From an uncultured Alphaproteobacteria bacterium (GTDB lineage Bacteria; Pseudomonadota; Alphaproteobacteria; Rhizobiales; Aestuariivirgaceae), in contig CAMFKI010000014.1 of NCBI GenBank assembly GCA_945957365.1, positions 1 to 64,000 of the forward strand: DNA of 64,000 nucleotides, read 5' to 3'. The notes below the pieces were generated by a model. That model was given only the letters and a program-made list of their open reading frames with translations, made no database searches and was not told the origin of the DNA. This document shows, in pieces, positions 48,145 through 57,896 of this stretch (position 1 is the first letter of the stretch; every line of letters starts with the position of its first letter). The position numbers and the translations under genes are program-made.

Positions 48145-49673
48145 TCGCCATCGGAGAACGCCCGCTGGACCTTTCCGACATCCGCGCGGCCCTGGCAGGC
48201 CCCATCCGGGTGGAGCTTTCCGCCGCGGCGCGGGCCCGCATCGTCCGCTCCGCCGAGACGGTGAAACGGCTGCTTGCCACGGGCAACGCGATCTATGGCG
48301 TCAACACCGGCTTCGGCAAGCTGGCCAAGACGCGCATCGCGGCACAGGACCTCGACCGGCTGCAAGTCAACATCGTGCGCTCGCATGCGGCCGGTGTCGG
48401 CGCACCGCTGTCGGCGGGCGTCACCCGGCTGATCCTGCTGATGAAGCTCAATGCGCTCTCGCAGGGTGCCTCCGGCATCTCGCTCGCCGCGATGGAAGCG
48501 CTGGCGGGCCTCATCAACAAGGACGTGCTGCCGGTGATCCCCGGCCAGGGCTCCGTCGGCGCCTCTGGCGACCTTGCGCCGCTGGCGCACATGAGCCTCG
48601 TTCTGATCGGCGAGGGCGAGGCGCTGGTGAAGGGCGCGCGCGTCAGTGGCGCGGAGGCGCTGAAGGCGGCGGGCGTCGCTCCCGTGGCGCTCGGCCCCAA
48701 GGAGGGTCTTGCCCTTCTCAACGGCACGCAGGTCTCGACCGCGCTGGCGCTCTCGGGCCTCGTGGCCGCCGAGCGCAATGCCGAGGCCGCGATCCTCGCC
48801 GGCGCCTTGTCGGTCGACGCGGTGATGGGTTCCGACACGCCCTTCGACCCGCGCATCCATGCGCTGCGCCCGCATCCGGGCCAGAAGCTCGCGGCCTCGC
48901 ATTACCGCCGCCTGCTGGCGGGCAGTAAGATCCGCGCCTCGCATCTCGAGGGCGACGACCGGGTGCAGGACCCCTATTCCTTCCGCTGCCAGCCGCAGGT
49001 GATGGGCGCCTGCCTCGACCTCCTCGCCAATGCCGCGCGCACGCTGGTGATCGAGGCCAATGCCGTCTCCGACAATCCGCTCGTCTTCGCCGAGGATGGC
49101 GCGGTGCTGTCCGGCGGCAACTTCCATGCCGAGCCGGTGGCCTTCGCGGCGGACATCATCGCCATGGCGGTGGCCGAGATGGGCTCGCTCTCCGAGCGGC
49201 GCATCGCGGCGCTGATCGATAGCTCGATCTCGCTGCTGCCGCCCTTCCTCATCCGCAATCCCGGTCTCAATTCGGGCTTCATGATCCCGCAATGCACGGC
49301 GGCGGCGCTGATGAGCGAGAACAAGCAGATGTCGCATCCGGCCTCGGTCGATTCCGCCCCCACCTCGGCCAACCAGGAGGACCACGTCTCCATGGCCACC
49401 CATGGCGCGCGGCGCCTCGGCCTGATGAACGCCAACCTCGCGCGCATCATCGCCATCGAGCTGATGGCGGCGGCAGAGGGCATCGACTTCCGGCGGCCGC
49501 TCGCTTCGTCGGAGCCCCTCGAGACGGCACACCGCATCGTGCGGGCGAAGTCCGCCAAACGCGACGAGGACCGCGAATTCGCCACCGACACCGAGGCCAT
49601 CGCCACGCTCGTCGAGCAGGGCAGCTTCGCGAACCTGGTGCCGGACCTTCTCGCGGATCTGGGTTGCAGGTAG
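48141..49673 (+). CDS. hutH: Histidine ammonia-lyase
   Basis: 510 aa, first step of histidine degradation (histidine to urocanate and ammonia). [17 protein letters not shown] contains the Ala141-Ser142-Gly143 triplet that cyclises to the MIO cofactor. The N-terminal [10 protein letters not shown] supplies the catalytic Tyr. Length matches the family. Translationally coupled to hutF. Confidence 0.96.
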   Translation: MIAIGERPLDLSDIRAALAGPIRVELSAAARARIVRSAETVKRLLATGNAIYGVNTGFGKLAKTRIAAQDLDRLQVNIVRSHAAGVGAPLSAGVTRLILLMKLNALSQGASGISLAAMEALAGLINKDVLPVIPGQGSVGASGDLAPLAHMSLVLIGEGEALVKGARVSGAEALKAAGVAPVALGPKEGLALLNGTQVSTALALSGLVAAERNAEAAILAGALSVDAVMGSDTPFDPRIHALRPHPGQKLAASHYRRLLAGSKIRASHLEGDDRVQDPYSFRCQPQVMGACLDLLANAARTLVIEANAVSDNPLVFAEDGAVLSGGNFHAEPVAFAADIIAMAVAEMGSLSERRIAALIDSSISLLPPFLIRNPGLNSGFMIPQCTAAALMSENKQMSHPASVDSAPTSANQEDHVSMATHGARRLGLMNANLARIIAIELMAAAEGIDFRRPLASSEPLETAHRIVRAKSAKRDEDREFATDTEAIATLVEQGSFANLVPDLLADLGCR

Positions 49674-49700
49674 GGTCTCGAACGGCCTCTCCCTCATAGC

Positions 49701-49781
49701 CGTCACCCCGGCGAAAGCCGGGGTCCAGCTTCGGACGTCAACCCCGCTGAAAGCTGGATCCCGGCCTCCGCCGGGGTGACG
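49701..49781. repeat. Palindromic intergenic repeat (REP-like), 81 bp
   Basis: Two imperfectly inverted 31-base arms (49701-49731 and 49751-49781) each contain a smaller hairpin of the type CCCCGGCGAAAGCCGGGG. Elements beginning CGTCACCCCGGCGAAAGCCG are common dispersed repeats in alphaproteobacterial genomes. It lies between hutH and the next operon and could end or protect hut mRNA. Confidence 0.8.
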
Positions 49782-49822
49782 AGAAAAGGGGGCCAAGGAC
49801 GTGTTGAAGCGGACGTGCGACA

Positions 49823-50587
49823 ATGACACTCTTCGATCTCACCGGCCGCGTGGCGGTCATCACCGGCACGAGTCGCGGCATCGGCCGTGAACTGGCGCTT
49901 GGCTTCGCTGCAGCAGGAGCAACCGTGGTGGGCTGCGCGCGAACGCAGGACGCTGCGGAGACGACGGCGGAGGAACTGCGCGGCCACGGCCACCGAACGC
50001 TCGCCGTCGGCGCGGATGTCTCAACACCGGAAGGTGCGGAGGCCCTGATCACCGCTGCCGTCAACCGTTGCGGCAAGCTCGACATTCTCGTCTGCAATGC
50101 CGGGGTGAACGTCAAGAAGCCGGCGATCGACGTCACCGCTGCCGAGTTCGACACGGTGATCGGCGGCAATCTCAAATCCTATTTCCTCTGCGCCCAGGCT
50201 GCGGCCCGGCAATTCCTCAGGCAGGGCAGGGGCGGGGCCATCGTGATGAATTCGTCCAACGCCTCCGTCGCCGCCTTCGAGGACCTGACGCCCTATTGTG
50301 CGGCCAAGGGCGGCATCGACATGCTGGTGCGCGGGCTGGCCGCCGAATGGGGTCCGCACGGCATCCGCGTCAATGCCTTCAATCCCGGCTACACGAAGCA
50401 CTCCATGACACCGGAAGGACAGGCCTATCTGGCCGAGGCCGAGACGCATATCGCGGCGCGAACACCCTTGCGCCGCATGGCGGAGATGAAGGAGATGGTG
50501 GGCCCCGCCGTGTTCCTTGCATCCGATGCCGCGAGCTTCGTCACGGGCACGATCCTGCTCGCCGATGGCGGATGGTGCGCGCAATGA
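49823..50587 (+). CDS. SDR family oxidoreductase
   Basis: 254 aa classical SDR: ITGTSRGIGREL (cofactor), CNAGVN, Ser in MNSSNAS and YCAAKGG. FNPGYTKHSMTPEG is the substrate loop. Related to gluconate/3-oxoacyl reductase-like SDRs; substrate unknown. First gene of a coupled operon (ATGA overlap with the CoA ligase), suggesting a step in degradation of a carbon source via CoA thioesters. Confidence 0.85.
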   Translation: MTLFDLTGRVAVITGTSRGIGRELALGFAAAGATVVGCARTQDAAETTAEELRGHGHRTLAVGADVSTPEGAEALITAAVNRCGKLDILVCNAGVNVKKPAIDVTAAEFDTVIGGNLKSYFLCAQAAARQFLRQGRGGAIVMNSSNASVAAFEDLTPYCAAKGGIDMLVRGLAAEWGPHGIRVNAFNPGYTKHSMTPEGQAYLAEAETHIAARTPLRRMAEMKEMVGPAVFLASDAASFVTGTILLADGGWCAQ

Positions 50588-52128
50588 TGCTCCATCCCTG
50601 GCCCGCCCTCGAACAGGCGGCGCGCACATGGCCCGGCGCCGAAGCACTGGTCTTCCCGCATCAGACTGCGCGGCGCAGCTTCGCGCAGTATCATGGCGAG
50701 GCACTGGCGCTGGCGGGGGCACTCGCGGCGCGCGGTCTTGGCGCCGGCGACCATGTGGCGCTGCTGGCCGAGAACCGCGTGGAATGGGCGGTGGTTCAGA
50801 TGGCCTGCGCCGCGCTGGGGGCGGTCTTCGTGCCGCTCAACACCCATTACCGCAAGGATGACCTGGCCTATGCGCTGAAGCAGTCGGATGCGAAGGCGCT
50901 GATCTGCTCCACGCAATATCGATCAAACCCCTATCTCGAGAACGTGACGGCGCTGCGTCCTGCGCTGCCGCTCCTGGGCCATGTGTTCACGCTCGAGGAG
51001 GATTACCCGCGGCTCGTTGCGGAAGGCCGCGACTTCACGCCGGTCGCGCCCGATTGCGATGCGGTGGCCGCATTGCTCTACACCTCCGGCACTACCGGAT
51101 TCCCCAAGGGCGCGCTGCTGTCGCACCGGGCCATGATGATGGTGGCGACGAACAGTGCGCTGCGCCTCGGGCTCGCGGCGGGCGATCGCTGGACCTCGAT
51201 CATCCCGTTGTTCCACTGCGCCGGCTGCATCCTCAACCTGCTGGGCTGTCTCTCGCAAGGTGCGGCCTATGTCGGCGTGCCGAGCTTCGACGCGGAGAAC
51301 ATGTTCCGCATCATCGAAGCCGAACGTTGCACGCATCTGTCCGGCGTGCCCACGTCCTATCTCGCAATGCTCGATCACCCGGCGCGATCCGGCTACGACC
51401 TCGGCAGCCTCAAGGCCGGCAGCTGCGGCGGCGCGGACTGCAACCCCGATGTGCTGGAGCGCTGCGCGGCGAAGTTCCCGATGCCCGGCCTGTCGCAGGT
51501 CTATGGCCAGACCGAAGGCGGCACGCTCTTCGCCTGTCCGCAGCATGACGATCGCTTCCGCTGGGAGACGGCTGGCCGGGCGCTGCCGGAGTACGAGCTG
51601 CGCATCGTCAACCCCGAGACCCTGGACGTTCTCGCGCCGGGCGAGATCGGCGAGATCCAGGCGCGGGGGCCCATGGTGATGGAGGGCTATTACAACAAGC
51701 CCGAGGCGACGGCCGAGACCATCATCGAGGGCGGCTGGCTGCGCACGGGCGACCTTGGCTATCTCCGTGACGATGGTCGCCTCGTCATCGCCGGTGGCCG
51801 GCTGCGCGACATGATCATCCGCGGCGGCGAAAACATCTATCCCGCCGAGATCGAGAACGTGCTGCAGCAGCATGAGGCGATCGCCGAGGTCGCGGTCTTC
51901 GGCGTGCCCGATGCCTATTACGGCGAGATCGTCGGCGCGGCGGTGAAGCTGGCGTCGCCGGTGTCGGCGTCCGCGCTGCAGGCGCTGTGCGCGTCGCGCA
52001 TCGCGAAGTTCAAGGTGCCGGCGGTGATCTTCACCGTCGAGCGCTTCCCGCTCACGCCGTCCGGCAAGATCCGCAAGGTGGAGCTCCGCGATTGGGCGAA
52101 GGCCGGACGCATGGAGACACTGGCATGA
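50584..52128 (+). CDS. AMP-dependent acyl-CoA synthetase/ligase
   Basis: 514 aa ANL-superfamily ligase that activates a carboxylic acid through an acyl-adenylate to the CoA ester. ATP loop YTSGTTGFPKGAL near residue 160, QVYGQTEGG, GWLRTGDLGYL, hinge GGRLRDMIIRGGENIYP and the catalytic Lys in TPSGKIRKVEL. Resembles medium/long-chain or cyclohexanecarboxylate-type ligases. Two adjacent ATGs (50584, 50587). Coupled on both sides by 4-bp overlaps. Confidence 0.92.
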   Translation: MMLHPWPALEQAARTWPGAEALVFPHQTARRSFAQYHGEALALAGALAARGLGAGDHVALLAENRVEWAVVQMACAALGAVFVPLNTHYRKDDLAYALKQSDAKALICSTQYRSNPYLENVTALRPALPLLGHVFTLEEDYPRLVAEGRDFTPVAPDCDAVAALLYTSGTTGFPKGALLSHRAMMMVATNSALRLGLAAGDRWTSIIPLFHCAGCILNLLGCLSQGAAYVGVPSFDAENMFRIIEAERCTHLSGVPTSYLAMLDHPARSGYDLGSLKAGSCGGADCNPDVLERCAAKFPMPGLSQVYGQTEGGTLFACPQHDDRFRWETAGRALPEYELRIVNPETLDVLAPGEIGEIQARGPMVMEGYYNKPEATAETIIEGGWLRTGDLGYLRDDGRLVIAGGRLRDMIIRGGENIYPAEIENVLQQHEAIAEVAVFGVPDAYYGEIVGAAVKLASPVSASALQALCASRIAKFKVPAVIFTVERFPLTPSGKIRKVELRDWAKAGRMETLA

Positions 52129-52730
52129 CAGGGCTCACATTCTGGTTCGACGTGCATTCGCCCTGGGTCTATCTTGCCTCCTTCCGCGTCGGAGACATTG
52201 CGCGCAAGCACGGCCTGCCCCTGCGCTGGCGGCCACTGCACCTGCCGCGTCTCCTCGACGAGATCGGGGGCGTGAAGCCGCTGGAGGCCGCTCCCGCCCG
52301 CGTGGCGTGGTTTCGCCAGGACATCGCCGACCATGCGGAGGTGTTGGGCGTGCCGCTGCGCTATCACCCGCACTATCCGCTGCGCAACTCCCGCGCACTG
52401 CGCGCCGCGATCCTGGCTGACGAGCAGGGCAGGGCGGAGGCCTTCGTGCGGCTGGTGCTGAAAGGTTACTGGGCGGAGGAAGCCGACATCACCGACCTCG
52501 ACCTGCTTGCCCGCTGGGGTGAGGAAGCCGGGCTCGACGGGCAAGCGGTGAAGGCCGCGGCCATCGGCGAGGACTACAAGCAGCGCCTCGATGCCAATAC
52601 CGCCGAGGCCATCGCGCGGGGCGTGTTCGGCGTGCCAACCGTCGACACCGGCTCCCGATTGTATTTTGGAAGCGACAGGCTGGACCTGCTGGATAATCAT
52701 ATCTCGCGCGGCAAAATCCCTCTAGCCTGA
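52125..52730 (+). CDS. DsbA-fold isomerase (2-hydroxychromene-2-carboxylate isomerase-like)
   Basis: 201 aa. FWFDVHSPWVYLAS is the glutathione-binding start of kappa-class GST/HCCA isomerases, with Ser in the position of the active-site residue instead of the CxxC of DsbA. C-terminal GVFGVPTV and LYFGSDRLDLL are typical. It uses glutathione to isomerise an aromatic or ring-opened substrate in known members. Coupled to the CoA ligase, so likely in the same catabolic route. Confidence 0.87.
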   Translation: MTGLTFWFDVHSPWVYLASFRVGDIARKHGLPLRWRPLHLPRLLDEIGGVKPLEAAPARVAWFRQDIADHAEVLGVPLRYHPHYPLRNSRALRAAILADEQGRAEAFVRLVLKGYWAEEADITDLDLLARWGEEAGLDGQAVKAAAIGEDYKQRLDANTAEAIARGVFGVPTVDTGSRLYFGSDRLDLLDNHISRGKIPLA

Positions 52731-52736
52731 TCCGCC

Positions 52737-53840
52737 ATGAAGAACACATTTCTCGGCGCGTTGCGCGGCCTCACCCCGCGCATGGCGGGCACCACTTTCC
52801 GTGACCGCAGCATCGCCTGCCTCGGCGCACTCATCGGGATCGGCATCACCGGGCTCGTGTCCGGCTGGGCGGTCGGCAATCTCGAACATCTGCCCTTGCT
52901 GGTGGCGCCGCTCGGCGCCTCTGCGGTGCTGCTCTTCGCCGTGCCGGCGAGCCCGCTCGCCCAGCCGTGGTCGATCATCGGCGGCAATACCATCTCGGCG
53001 CTCGTCGGCATCGCCATCGCGCACCTCATCCCGGACAAGGCGATCGCGGCGGCGATCGCGGTGGCCGCCGCCATCGCCGTCATGTCGCTGCTGCGCTGCC
53101 TTCATCCGCCGGGAGGCGCGGCCTCGCTGCTGGGCGTGCTGGGCGGGCCTGCCGCGGCCTCCTACAGCTTCGGCTTCGCCCTTGTGCCGGTCGCTCTGAA
53201 CTCCATCCTGCTGGTGATCCTCGGCTTCGTCTTCCACCGCTTTTCGAAGCACAGCTATCCGCACAGACCGAAGGTCGTGATGGCGGCAACGCATGGCACC
53301 AGCGACCTGCCGCCGCAGCTCCGCGTCGAACTCACCGAGGCCGACATCGACGCGGCCCTGGCGGAAGGCGACGAACCGCTCGACATCGCGCGCGACGACC
53401 TGCACCGCATCGTGCGCCGCGCCGAATTGTCGGCACTGGAGCGCACCGCGAGCGTGCCGCGCTGCGCCGACGTCATGTCGCGCGACGTGCTGTCGATCCG
53501 TGCCGATGCGCCGTGGAGCGAGGCGCACCGCCTGCTGCTGGAACATGACCTGCGCATCCTGCCGGTGGTCGATTCGCAGGGCCGCGTCGCGGGCATCGTC
53601 GAGCTGCACGAGCCCGACCATTCCTTGCAGGCAGTCTCCGAAATGATGGGCGAAGCCGCGACCGCGCTGCCCGACGACAGCATCCTGCGCCTCGTCGATC
53701 CATTGAGCGACGGCCGCCACCACGCGGTACTGATCACCGACGGCACTGGCCGGCTGGTGGGGCTCGTCACGCAGACCGACATGATCGTGGCCCTGGCGCG
53801 GCTCGCGGTCACGGGCGCGGCAAGGCCGAGGAAGATCTAG
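52737..53840 (+). CDS. HPP family membrane protein with CBS pair
   Basis: 367 aa. Residues about 20-170 hold four membrane helices with the family signature LHPPGGAASL near residue 122. Residues about 235-360 form two CBS domains (VMSRDVLSIRADAPWSEAH and LITDGTGRLVGLVTQTDMIV), which bind adenosine nucleotides in known proteins. HPP proteins are suspected transporters; substrate unknown. It begins 6 bp after the isomerase gene and ends before a palindromic repeat. Confidence 0.88.
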   Translation: MKNTFLGALRGLTPRMAGTTFRDRSIACLGALIGIGITGLVSGWAVGNLEHLPLLVAPLGASAVLLFAVPASPLAQPWSIIGGNTISALVGIAIAHLIPDKAIAAAIAVAAAIAVMSLLRCLHPPGGAASLLGVLGGPAAASYSFGFALVPVALNSILLVILGFVFHRFSKHSYPHRPKVVMAATHGTSDLPPQLRVELTEADIDAALAEGDEPLDIARDDLHRIVRRAELSALERTASVPRCADVMSRDVLSIRADAPWSEAHRLLLEHDLRILPVVDSQGRVAGIVELHEPDHSLQAVSEMMGEAATALPDDSILRLVDPLSDGRHHAVLITDGTGRLVGLVTQTDMIVALARLAVTGAARPRKI

Positions 53841-53858
53841 CGCGATGGTGCAACATCC

Positions 53859-53997
53859 CCTTCTCCCGTTGCGAAGCAATGGGAGAAGGTGCCCAAAGGG
53901 CGGATGAGGGCCTCTGTCCGCGAGTCCTGCCGGGTGAGAGGGCCCTCATCCGGCCTGTCGGCCACCTTCTCCCATCGGCTGCGCCGACGGGAGAAGG
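53859..53997. repeat. Triple-hairpin palindromic repeat between convergent genes
   Basis: Hairpin 1 (53859-53889) has a 14-bp stem CCTTCTCCCGTTGC with one mismatch. Hairpin 2 pairs GGATGAGGGCC (53902-53912) with GGCCCTCATCC (53941-53951). Hairpin 3 (53965-53997) repeats the CCTTCTCCC stem with 15 bp. Hairpins 1 and 3 are related, so the whole unit is a composite repeat of a kind common in alphaproteobacteria. It probably terminates both the HPP and cysNC transcripts. Confidence 0.8.
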
Positions 53998-54018
53998 ACG
54001 TGTGGCGAAAGCCTGCCT

Positions 54019-55923
54019 CTACTTCGCCAGCCGCCCCTTCTCCTTCAGGTACTGCACGATCAGGTCCGCCGCGCCTTCGGCCGTCACCTTGCTGGTATCG
54101 ACGCGGATTTCCGGGTTCTCCGGCGCCTCGTAGGGCGACGAGATGCCGGTGAAATGCTTGATCTCGCCGCGGCGGGCCTTGGCGTAGAGGCCCTTTACAT
54201 CGCGCTTCTCGGCCTCGGCCAGCGACGTGTCGACGAAGATCTCGACGAACTCGCCGTCCTCCAGCACCTCGCGCGCCATCAGGCGTTCGGAGCGGAAGGG
54301 CGAGATGAAGGACACGAGCACGATGAGGCCCGCATCCACCATCAGCTTCGAGACCTCGCCGACGCGGCGGATGTTCTCGACCCGGTCGGCATCCGAGAAG
54401 CCGAGATCGCGGTTGAGGCCGTGACGCACATTGTCGCCATCGAGCAGATAGGTCATGTGACCCGCCGCGTGGAGCTGCTTCTCGACCAGGTTGGCGATGG
54501 TGGACTTGCCGGCACCCGACAAGCCCGTGAACCACAGCACCGCGGGCTTCTGCCCGGTGAGTGCGGCGCGCGCCTGCTTGTTCACGTCCACCGCCTGCCA
54601 GTGGATGTTGGCGGCCCGGCGCAGCGCGAAGCGGATCAGCCCCATGCCCACCGTGTTGTTGGAGAAGCGGTCGATGATGATGAAGGAACCGAGATGGCGG
54701 TTCTCGACATAGGGCGTGTAGGCGATCTGGCTGTCGAGCTCGAGGTTGCAGATGCCGATTTCGTTCAGCGCCAGCGTCTTCGCCGCCACATGCTCCATGG
54801 TGTTGACGTTGACCTTGTACTTCACCTGCTCCAGCGTGCCGGGCACGGTCTTGGTCGACGACTTGAAGAGGTAGGGGCGCCCCGGCAGCATCGGCTCGTC
54901 CGACATCCACAGGATCTCGACCTCGAACTGGTCGGAAACCTCCACCGGATCATTGGCGGTGCAGATCACGTCGCCGCGGCTGATGTCGATCTCGTCCTTC
55001 AGGGTGATGGTCAGCGACTGGCCCGCCACACCCTCGTCGAGGTCGCCGTCATAGGTCACGACGCGCTCGACCACGGAGCTTCGTGCCGAGGGCAGCACCT
55101 TGATGGCATCGCCCGGCTTCACCGTGCCGGACACGATGGTGCCCGAGAAGCCGCGGAAATTTTGGTTGGGGCGGTTCACCCATTGCACCGGCATGCGGAA
55201 CGGCTTCTCCGCGAGGTCATCACCCACCGGCACCGTCTCGAGATGCGCCATCAGCGTCGGCCCATGGTACCACGGCATGTTGGTGGAGCGCGTGATCATG
55301 TTGTCGCCCAGGAGCGCCGAGACGGGGATTACCGTGATCTCGTCGGCCCCGATCGACTTGGCGAAGGCGCGGTAGTCGTCCTCGATGCGCTTGAAGACGT
55401 GGGCATCGAAGTCCATCAGGTCCATCTTGTTGACGGCGACCACGAGGTGCTTGATGCCCAGCAGGATGCAGATGAATGTGTGGCGGCGCGTCTGCGTCAG
55501 CACGCCCTTGCGTGCATCCATCAGGATGATGGCGAGATCGGCGGTCGAGGCGCCCGTCGCCATGTTGCGGGTATACTGCTCGTGGCCGGGTGTATCGGCG
55601 ACGATGAACTTGCGCTTGTCCGTGGTGAAGGCGCGGTAGGCGACGTCGATGGTGATGCCCTGTTCACGCTCCGCCGCCAGCCCGTCGACGAGCAGCGCGA
55701 AGTCGAGGTTGCCGCCCTGCGTGCCCATCTTCTTCGAGTCGGCCTCAAGCGCGGTGAGCTGGTCCTCGAACAGCATCTTGGCTTCATAAAGCAGGCGCCC
55801 GATCAGCGTCGACTTGCCGTCGTCGACCGAGCCGCAGGTGATGAAGCGGAGGAGATCCTTCTGTTCCTGGGCGTGGAGATAGGCCTCGACGTCGCCGCCG
55901 GTGAATTCGATGAAGCGCGTCAT
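54019..55923 (-). CDS. cysNC: Bifunctional sulfate adenylyltransferase large subunit / APS kinase
   Basis: 634 aa, cytoplasmic. Residues about 20-440 are the CysN GTPase ([28 protein letters not shown]), which drives APS formation with CysD. Residues about 445-630 are APS kinase ([25 protein letters not shown]), which makes PAPS. The fused form is the rhizobial NodQ-like arrangement. PAPS feeds sulfate reduction and also the sulfotransferases at 21-33 kb. Its ATG overlaps the cysD stop by one base. Confidence 0.95.
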   Translation of the reverse strand: MTRFIEFTGGDVEAYLHAQEQKDLLRFITCGSVDDGKSTLIGRLLYEAKMLFEDQLTALEADSKKMGTQGGNLDFALLVDGLAAEREQGITIDVAYRAFTTDKRKFIVADTPGHEQYTRNMATGASTADLAIILMDARKGVLTQTRRHTFICILLGIKHLVVAVNKMDLMDFDAHVFKRIEDDYRAFAKSIGADEITVIPVSALLGDNMITRSTNMPWYHGPTLMAHLETVPVGDDLAEKPFRMPVQWVNRPNQNFRGFSGTIVSGTVKPGDAIKVLPSARSSVVERVVTYDGDLDEGVAGQSLTITLKDEIDISRGDVICTANDPVEVSDQFEVEILWMSDEPMLPGRPYLFKSSTKTVPGTLEQVKYKVNVNTMEHVAAKTLALNEIGICNLELDSQIAYTPYVENRHLGSFIIIDRFSNNTVGMGLIRFALRRAANIHWQAVDVNKQARAALTGQKPAVLWFTGLSGAGKSTIANLVEKQLHAAGHMTYLLDGDNVRHGLNRDLGFSDADRVENIRRVGEVSKLMVDAGLIVLVSFISPFRSERLMAREVLEDGEFVEIFVDTSLAEAEKRDVKGLYAKARRGEIKHFTGISSPYEAPENPEIRVDTSKVTAEGAADLIVQYLKEKGRLAK

Positions 55924-57050
55924 CAGAAATATCCTTCCTGCTTCTTCTTTTCCATGGAGGCGGAGGCGTCCTTGTCGATGACCCGGCCCTGGCGCTCCGA
56001 GGAGGTGGCGACCAGCATCTCTTCCACGATGTCGAGCAGCGAGGTGGCGTTCGACTCGATGGCGCCGGTCAGCGGATAGCAGCCGAGCGTGCGGAAGCGG
56101 ATCTTGCGCATCTGCGGCTGTTCGCCGGGGTTGAGCCGCATGCGCTCGTCGTCGACCATGATCAGCTGTCCGTCGCGCTCCACCACCGGTCGCTCGGCGG
56201 CGAAATACAGCGGCACGATGTCGATGTTCTCGCGGTGGATGTATTGCCAGATGTCGAGCTCGGTCCAGTTCGACAGCGGAAAGACGCGGATCGACTCGCC
56301 CTTGTTCTTGCGGGCGTTATAGAGATCCCACAATTCGGGGCGCTGGTTCTTCGGGTCCCAGCGGTGGCGACTGTCACGGAACGAGAAGATGCGCTCCTTG
56401 GCGCGCGACTTTTCCTCGTCGCGGCGCGCCCCGCCGAAGGCCGCGTCGAAGCCATACTTGTCGAGCGCCTGCTTCAGCCCGTCGGTCTTCATGATCTGGG
56501 TGTGAAGCGCCGAGCCGTGGTCGAAGGGGTTGACGTTCTTGGCCACGCCCTCGGGGTTCTTGTGGACGATCAGTTCCCAGTCATACTTCTTCGCGGTGGC
56601 CTCGCGCATCGCGTACATGTCGCGGAACTTCCAGCCGGTATCGACATGAAGCAGCGGGAAGGGCGGCTTCGAGGGATAGAAGGCCTTGATCGCGAGATGC
56701 AGCATCACGGCCGAATCCTTGCCGATCGAATAGAGCATCACCGGCTTTTCGCATTCGGCGGCGACCTCGCGGATGATGTGGATCGATTCTGCCTCGAGGC
56801 GTTCAAGGTGGGTGAGGTCCTTGCCTGCCGTGCGGTGCAGGGTTGCGGCCGGCCTCTCAGGGCCCGCCTGCTGGGCAATCCAGCCCCGCACCTTGTCGAT
56901 GGTGCGGGTGGACGGCGAACGGCCCTTCCGCAGGTCGAACACGAAATTCGGATCGCCCAGCGCCTGCTTGCCCAGGGCAGAGGGGTCGACCCCGGCGGAA
57001 GAGAGATATCGCTCGATTTCCGACAGAAAGGATTGGGCGACACTGTCCAT
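55923..57050 (-). CDS. cysD: Sulfate adenylyltransferase small subunit with N-terminal HTH-like extension
   Basis: 375 aa, about 75 longer than typical CysD (about 300). Residues about 78-375 are a complete Cys[29 protein letters not shown] (ATP loop), [11 protein letters not shown] and [17 protein letters not shown]. Residues 1-62 ([39 protein letters not shown]) resemble a small stand-alone helix-turn-helix-like protein family of alphaproteobacteria. No ATG, GTG or TTG lies in frame between residue 54 and the core, so the extension is real rather than a start error. Coupled to cysNC. Confidence 0.92.
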   Translation of the reverse strand: MDSVAQSFLSEIERYLSSAGVDPSALGKQALGDPNFVFDLRKGRSPSTRTIDKVRGWIAQQAGPERPAATLHRTAGKDLTHLERLEAESIHIIREVAAECEKPVMLYSIGKDSAVMLHLAIKAFYPSKPPFPLLHVDTGWKFRDMYAMREATAKKYDWELIVHKNPEGVAKNVNPFDHGSALHTQIMKTDGLKQALDKYGFDAAFGGARRDEEKSRAKERIFSFRDSRHRWDPKNQRPELWDLYNARKNKGESIRVFPLSNWTELDIWQYIHRENIDIVPLYFAAERPVVERDGQLIMVDDERMRLNPGEQPQMRKIRFRTLGCYPLTGAIESNATSLLDIVEEMLVATSSERQGRVIDKDASASMEKKKQEGYF

Positions 57051-57154
57051 GATAGGATTTTCCCTTCGAATACGATCTTGGTCTGGCCAAATACCGTATC
57101 TGAGGCCGGGTGAATAGGAAATATTTTGTGATCGGGCATGATTGGATTGAATGC

Positions 57155-57172
57155 GATAGGATTAATCCGATC
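57155..57172. promoter_or_regulatory. 18-bp dyad in the cysD / XRE-regulator gap
   Basis: GATAGGATTAATCCGATC has a perfect GGATTAATCC centre and complementary GAT/ATC ends with one mismatched pair. It lies in the 191-bp divergent region, 105 bp from the cysD start and 70 bp from the regulator start. A plausible operator; the binding protein is unknown. Confidence 0.4.
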
Positions 57173-57241
57173 AAGCCTTCCAGTTCCAACCCTTGAGGTC
57201 ACCCAAGGTCCGTTATAGAGTTTTTCCCGGGAGGAAACGAA

Positions 57242-57895
57242 GTGGATACAGGCGACGGACGCAAGCCGGCTGCACGATCGGGCATGCCATTCCAGGACCC
57301 GCATCGGCATGGCGAAGCCCAGGGCAAGCTGCTCGAGCAGGCCATTGGCCGAGCGGTGAAGGAGTTCCGCGAGAAGCTGGGCCTCACCATCGCCGAGCTT
57401 GCCAAGGCGGCAGAGATGTCGGCCGGCATGCTGTCGAAGATCGAGAACGGTGCAACCTCCCCGTCACTCGCCTCTCTCCAGGCGCTGGGCAAGGCCCTGC
57501 AGGTGCCGGTCACCGCGTTCTTCAAGTCCTACGAAGAGATCCGCGATGCCACCTTCGTCAAGGCCGGCAAGGGGCTGACCATCGAGCGCCGCGGCACGCG
57601 CGCCGGCCACCAATACGAACTGCTGGGTCACAGCCCGCATGGACCCGTGATGGTCGAGCCCTACCTCATCACGCTGACGCATGAGTCGGACGTGTTCCCG
57701 ACCTTCCAGCATGCCGGCCTCGAATTCCTCTACATGCTCGAGGGCAATGTCGTGTACCGCCACGGCGAGAAGACCTTCGACATGCACCCGGGCGACGCGC
57801 TGTTCTTCGATGCCGAGGCGCCGCACGGGCCCGAGGAACTGCGGAAACTGCCGATCCGCTACCTCTCCGTCATCAGCTACCGCCGCGAGGACTGA
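57242..57895 (+). CDS. XRE-family regulator with C-terminal cupin
   Basis: 217 aa from a GTG with GGGAGGA seven bases upstream. Residues about 34-92 are a lambda-repressor-type helix-turn-helix (LTIAELAKAAEMSAGMLSKI, ENGATSPSLASLQAL). Residues about 140-205 are a cupin (GLEFLYMLEGNVVYRHGEKT, MHPGDALFFDAEAPHG). Such regulators usually sense a small metabolite; PuuR and related proteins control amine or amino-acid use. It precedes the glutamate-synthase-like genes and is a candidate regulator of them, or of cysD. Confidence 0.9.
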   Translation: MDTGDGRKPAARSGMPFQDPHRHGEAQGKLLEQAIGRAVKEFREKLGLTIAELAKAAEMSAGMLSKIENGATSPSLASLQALGKALQVPVTAFFKSYEEIRDATFVKAGKGLTIERRGTRAGHQYELLGHSPHGPVMVEPYLITLTHESDVFPTFQHAGLEFLYMLEGNVVYRHGEKTFDMHPGDALFFDAEAPHGPEELRKLPIRYLSVISYRRED

Positions 57896-57896
57896 C

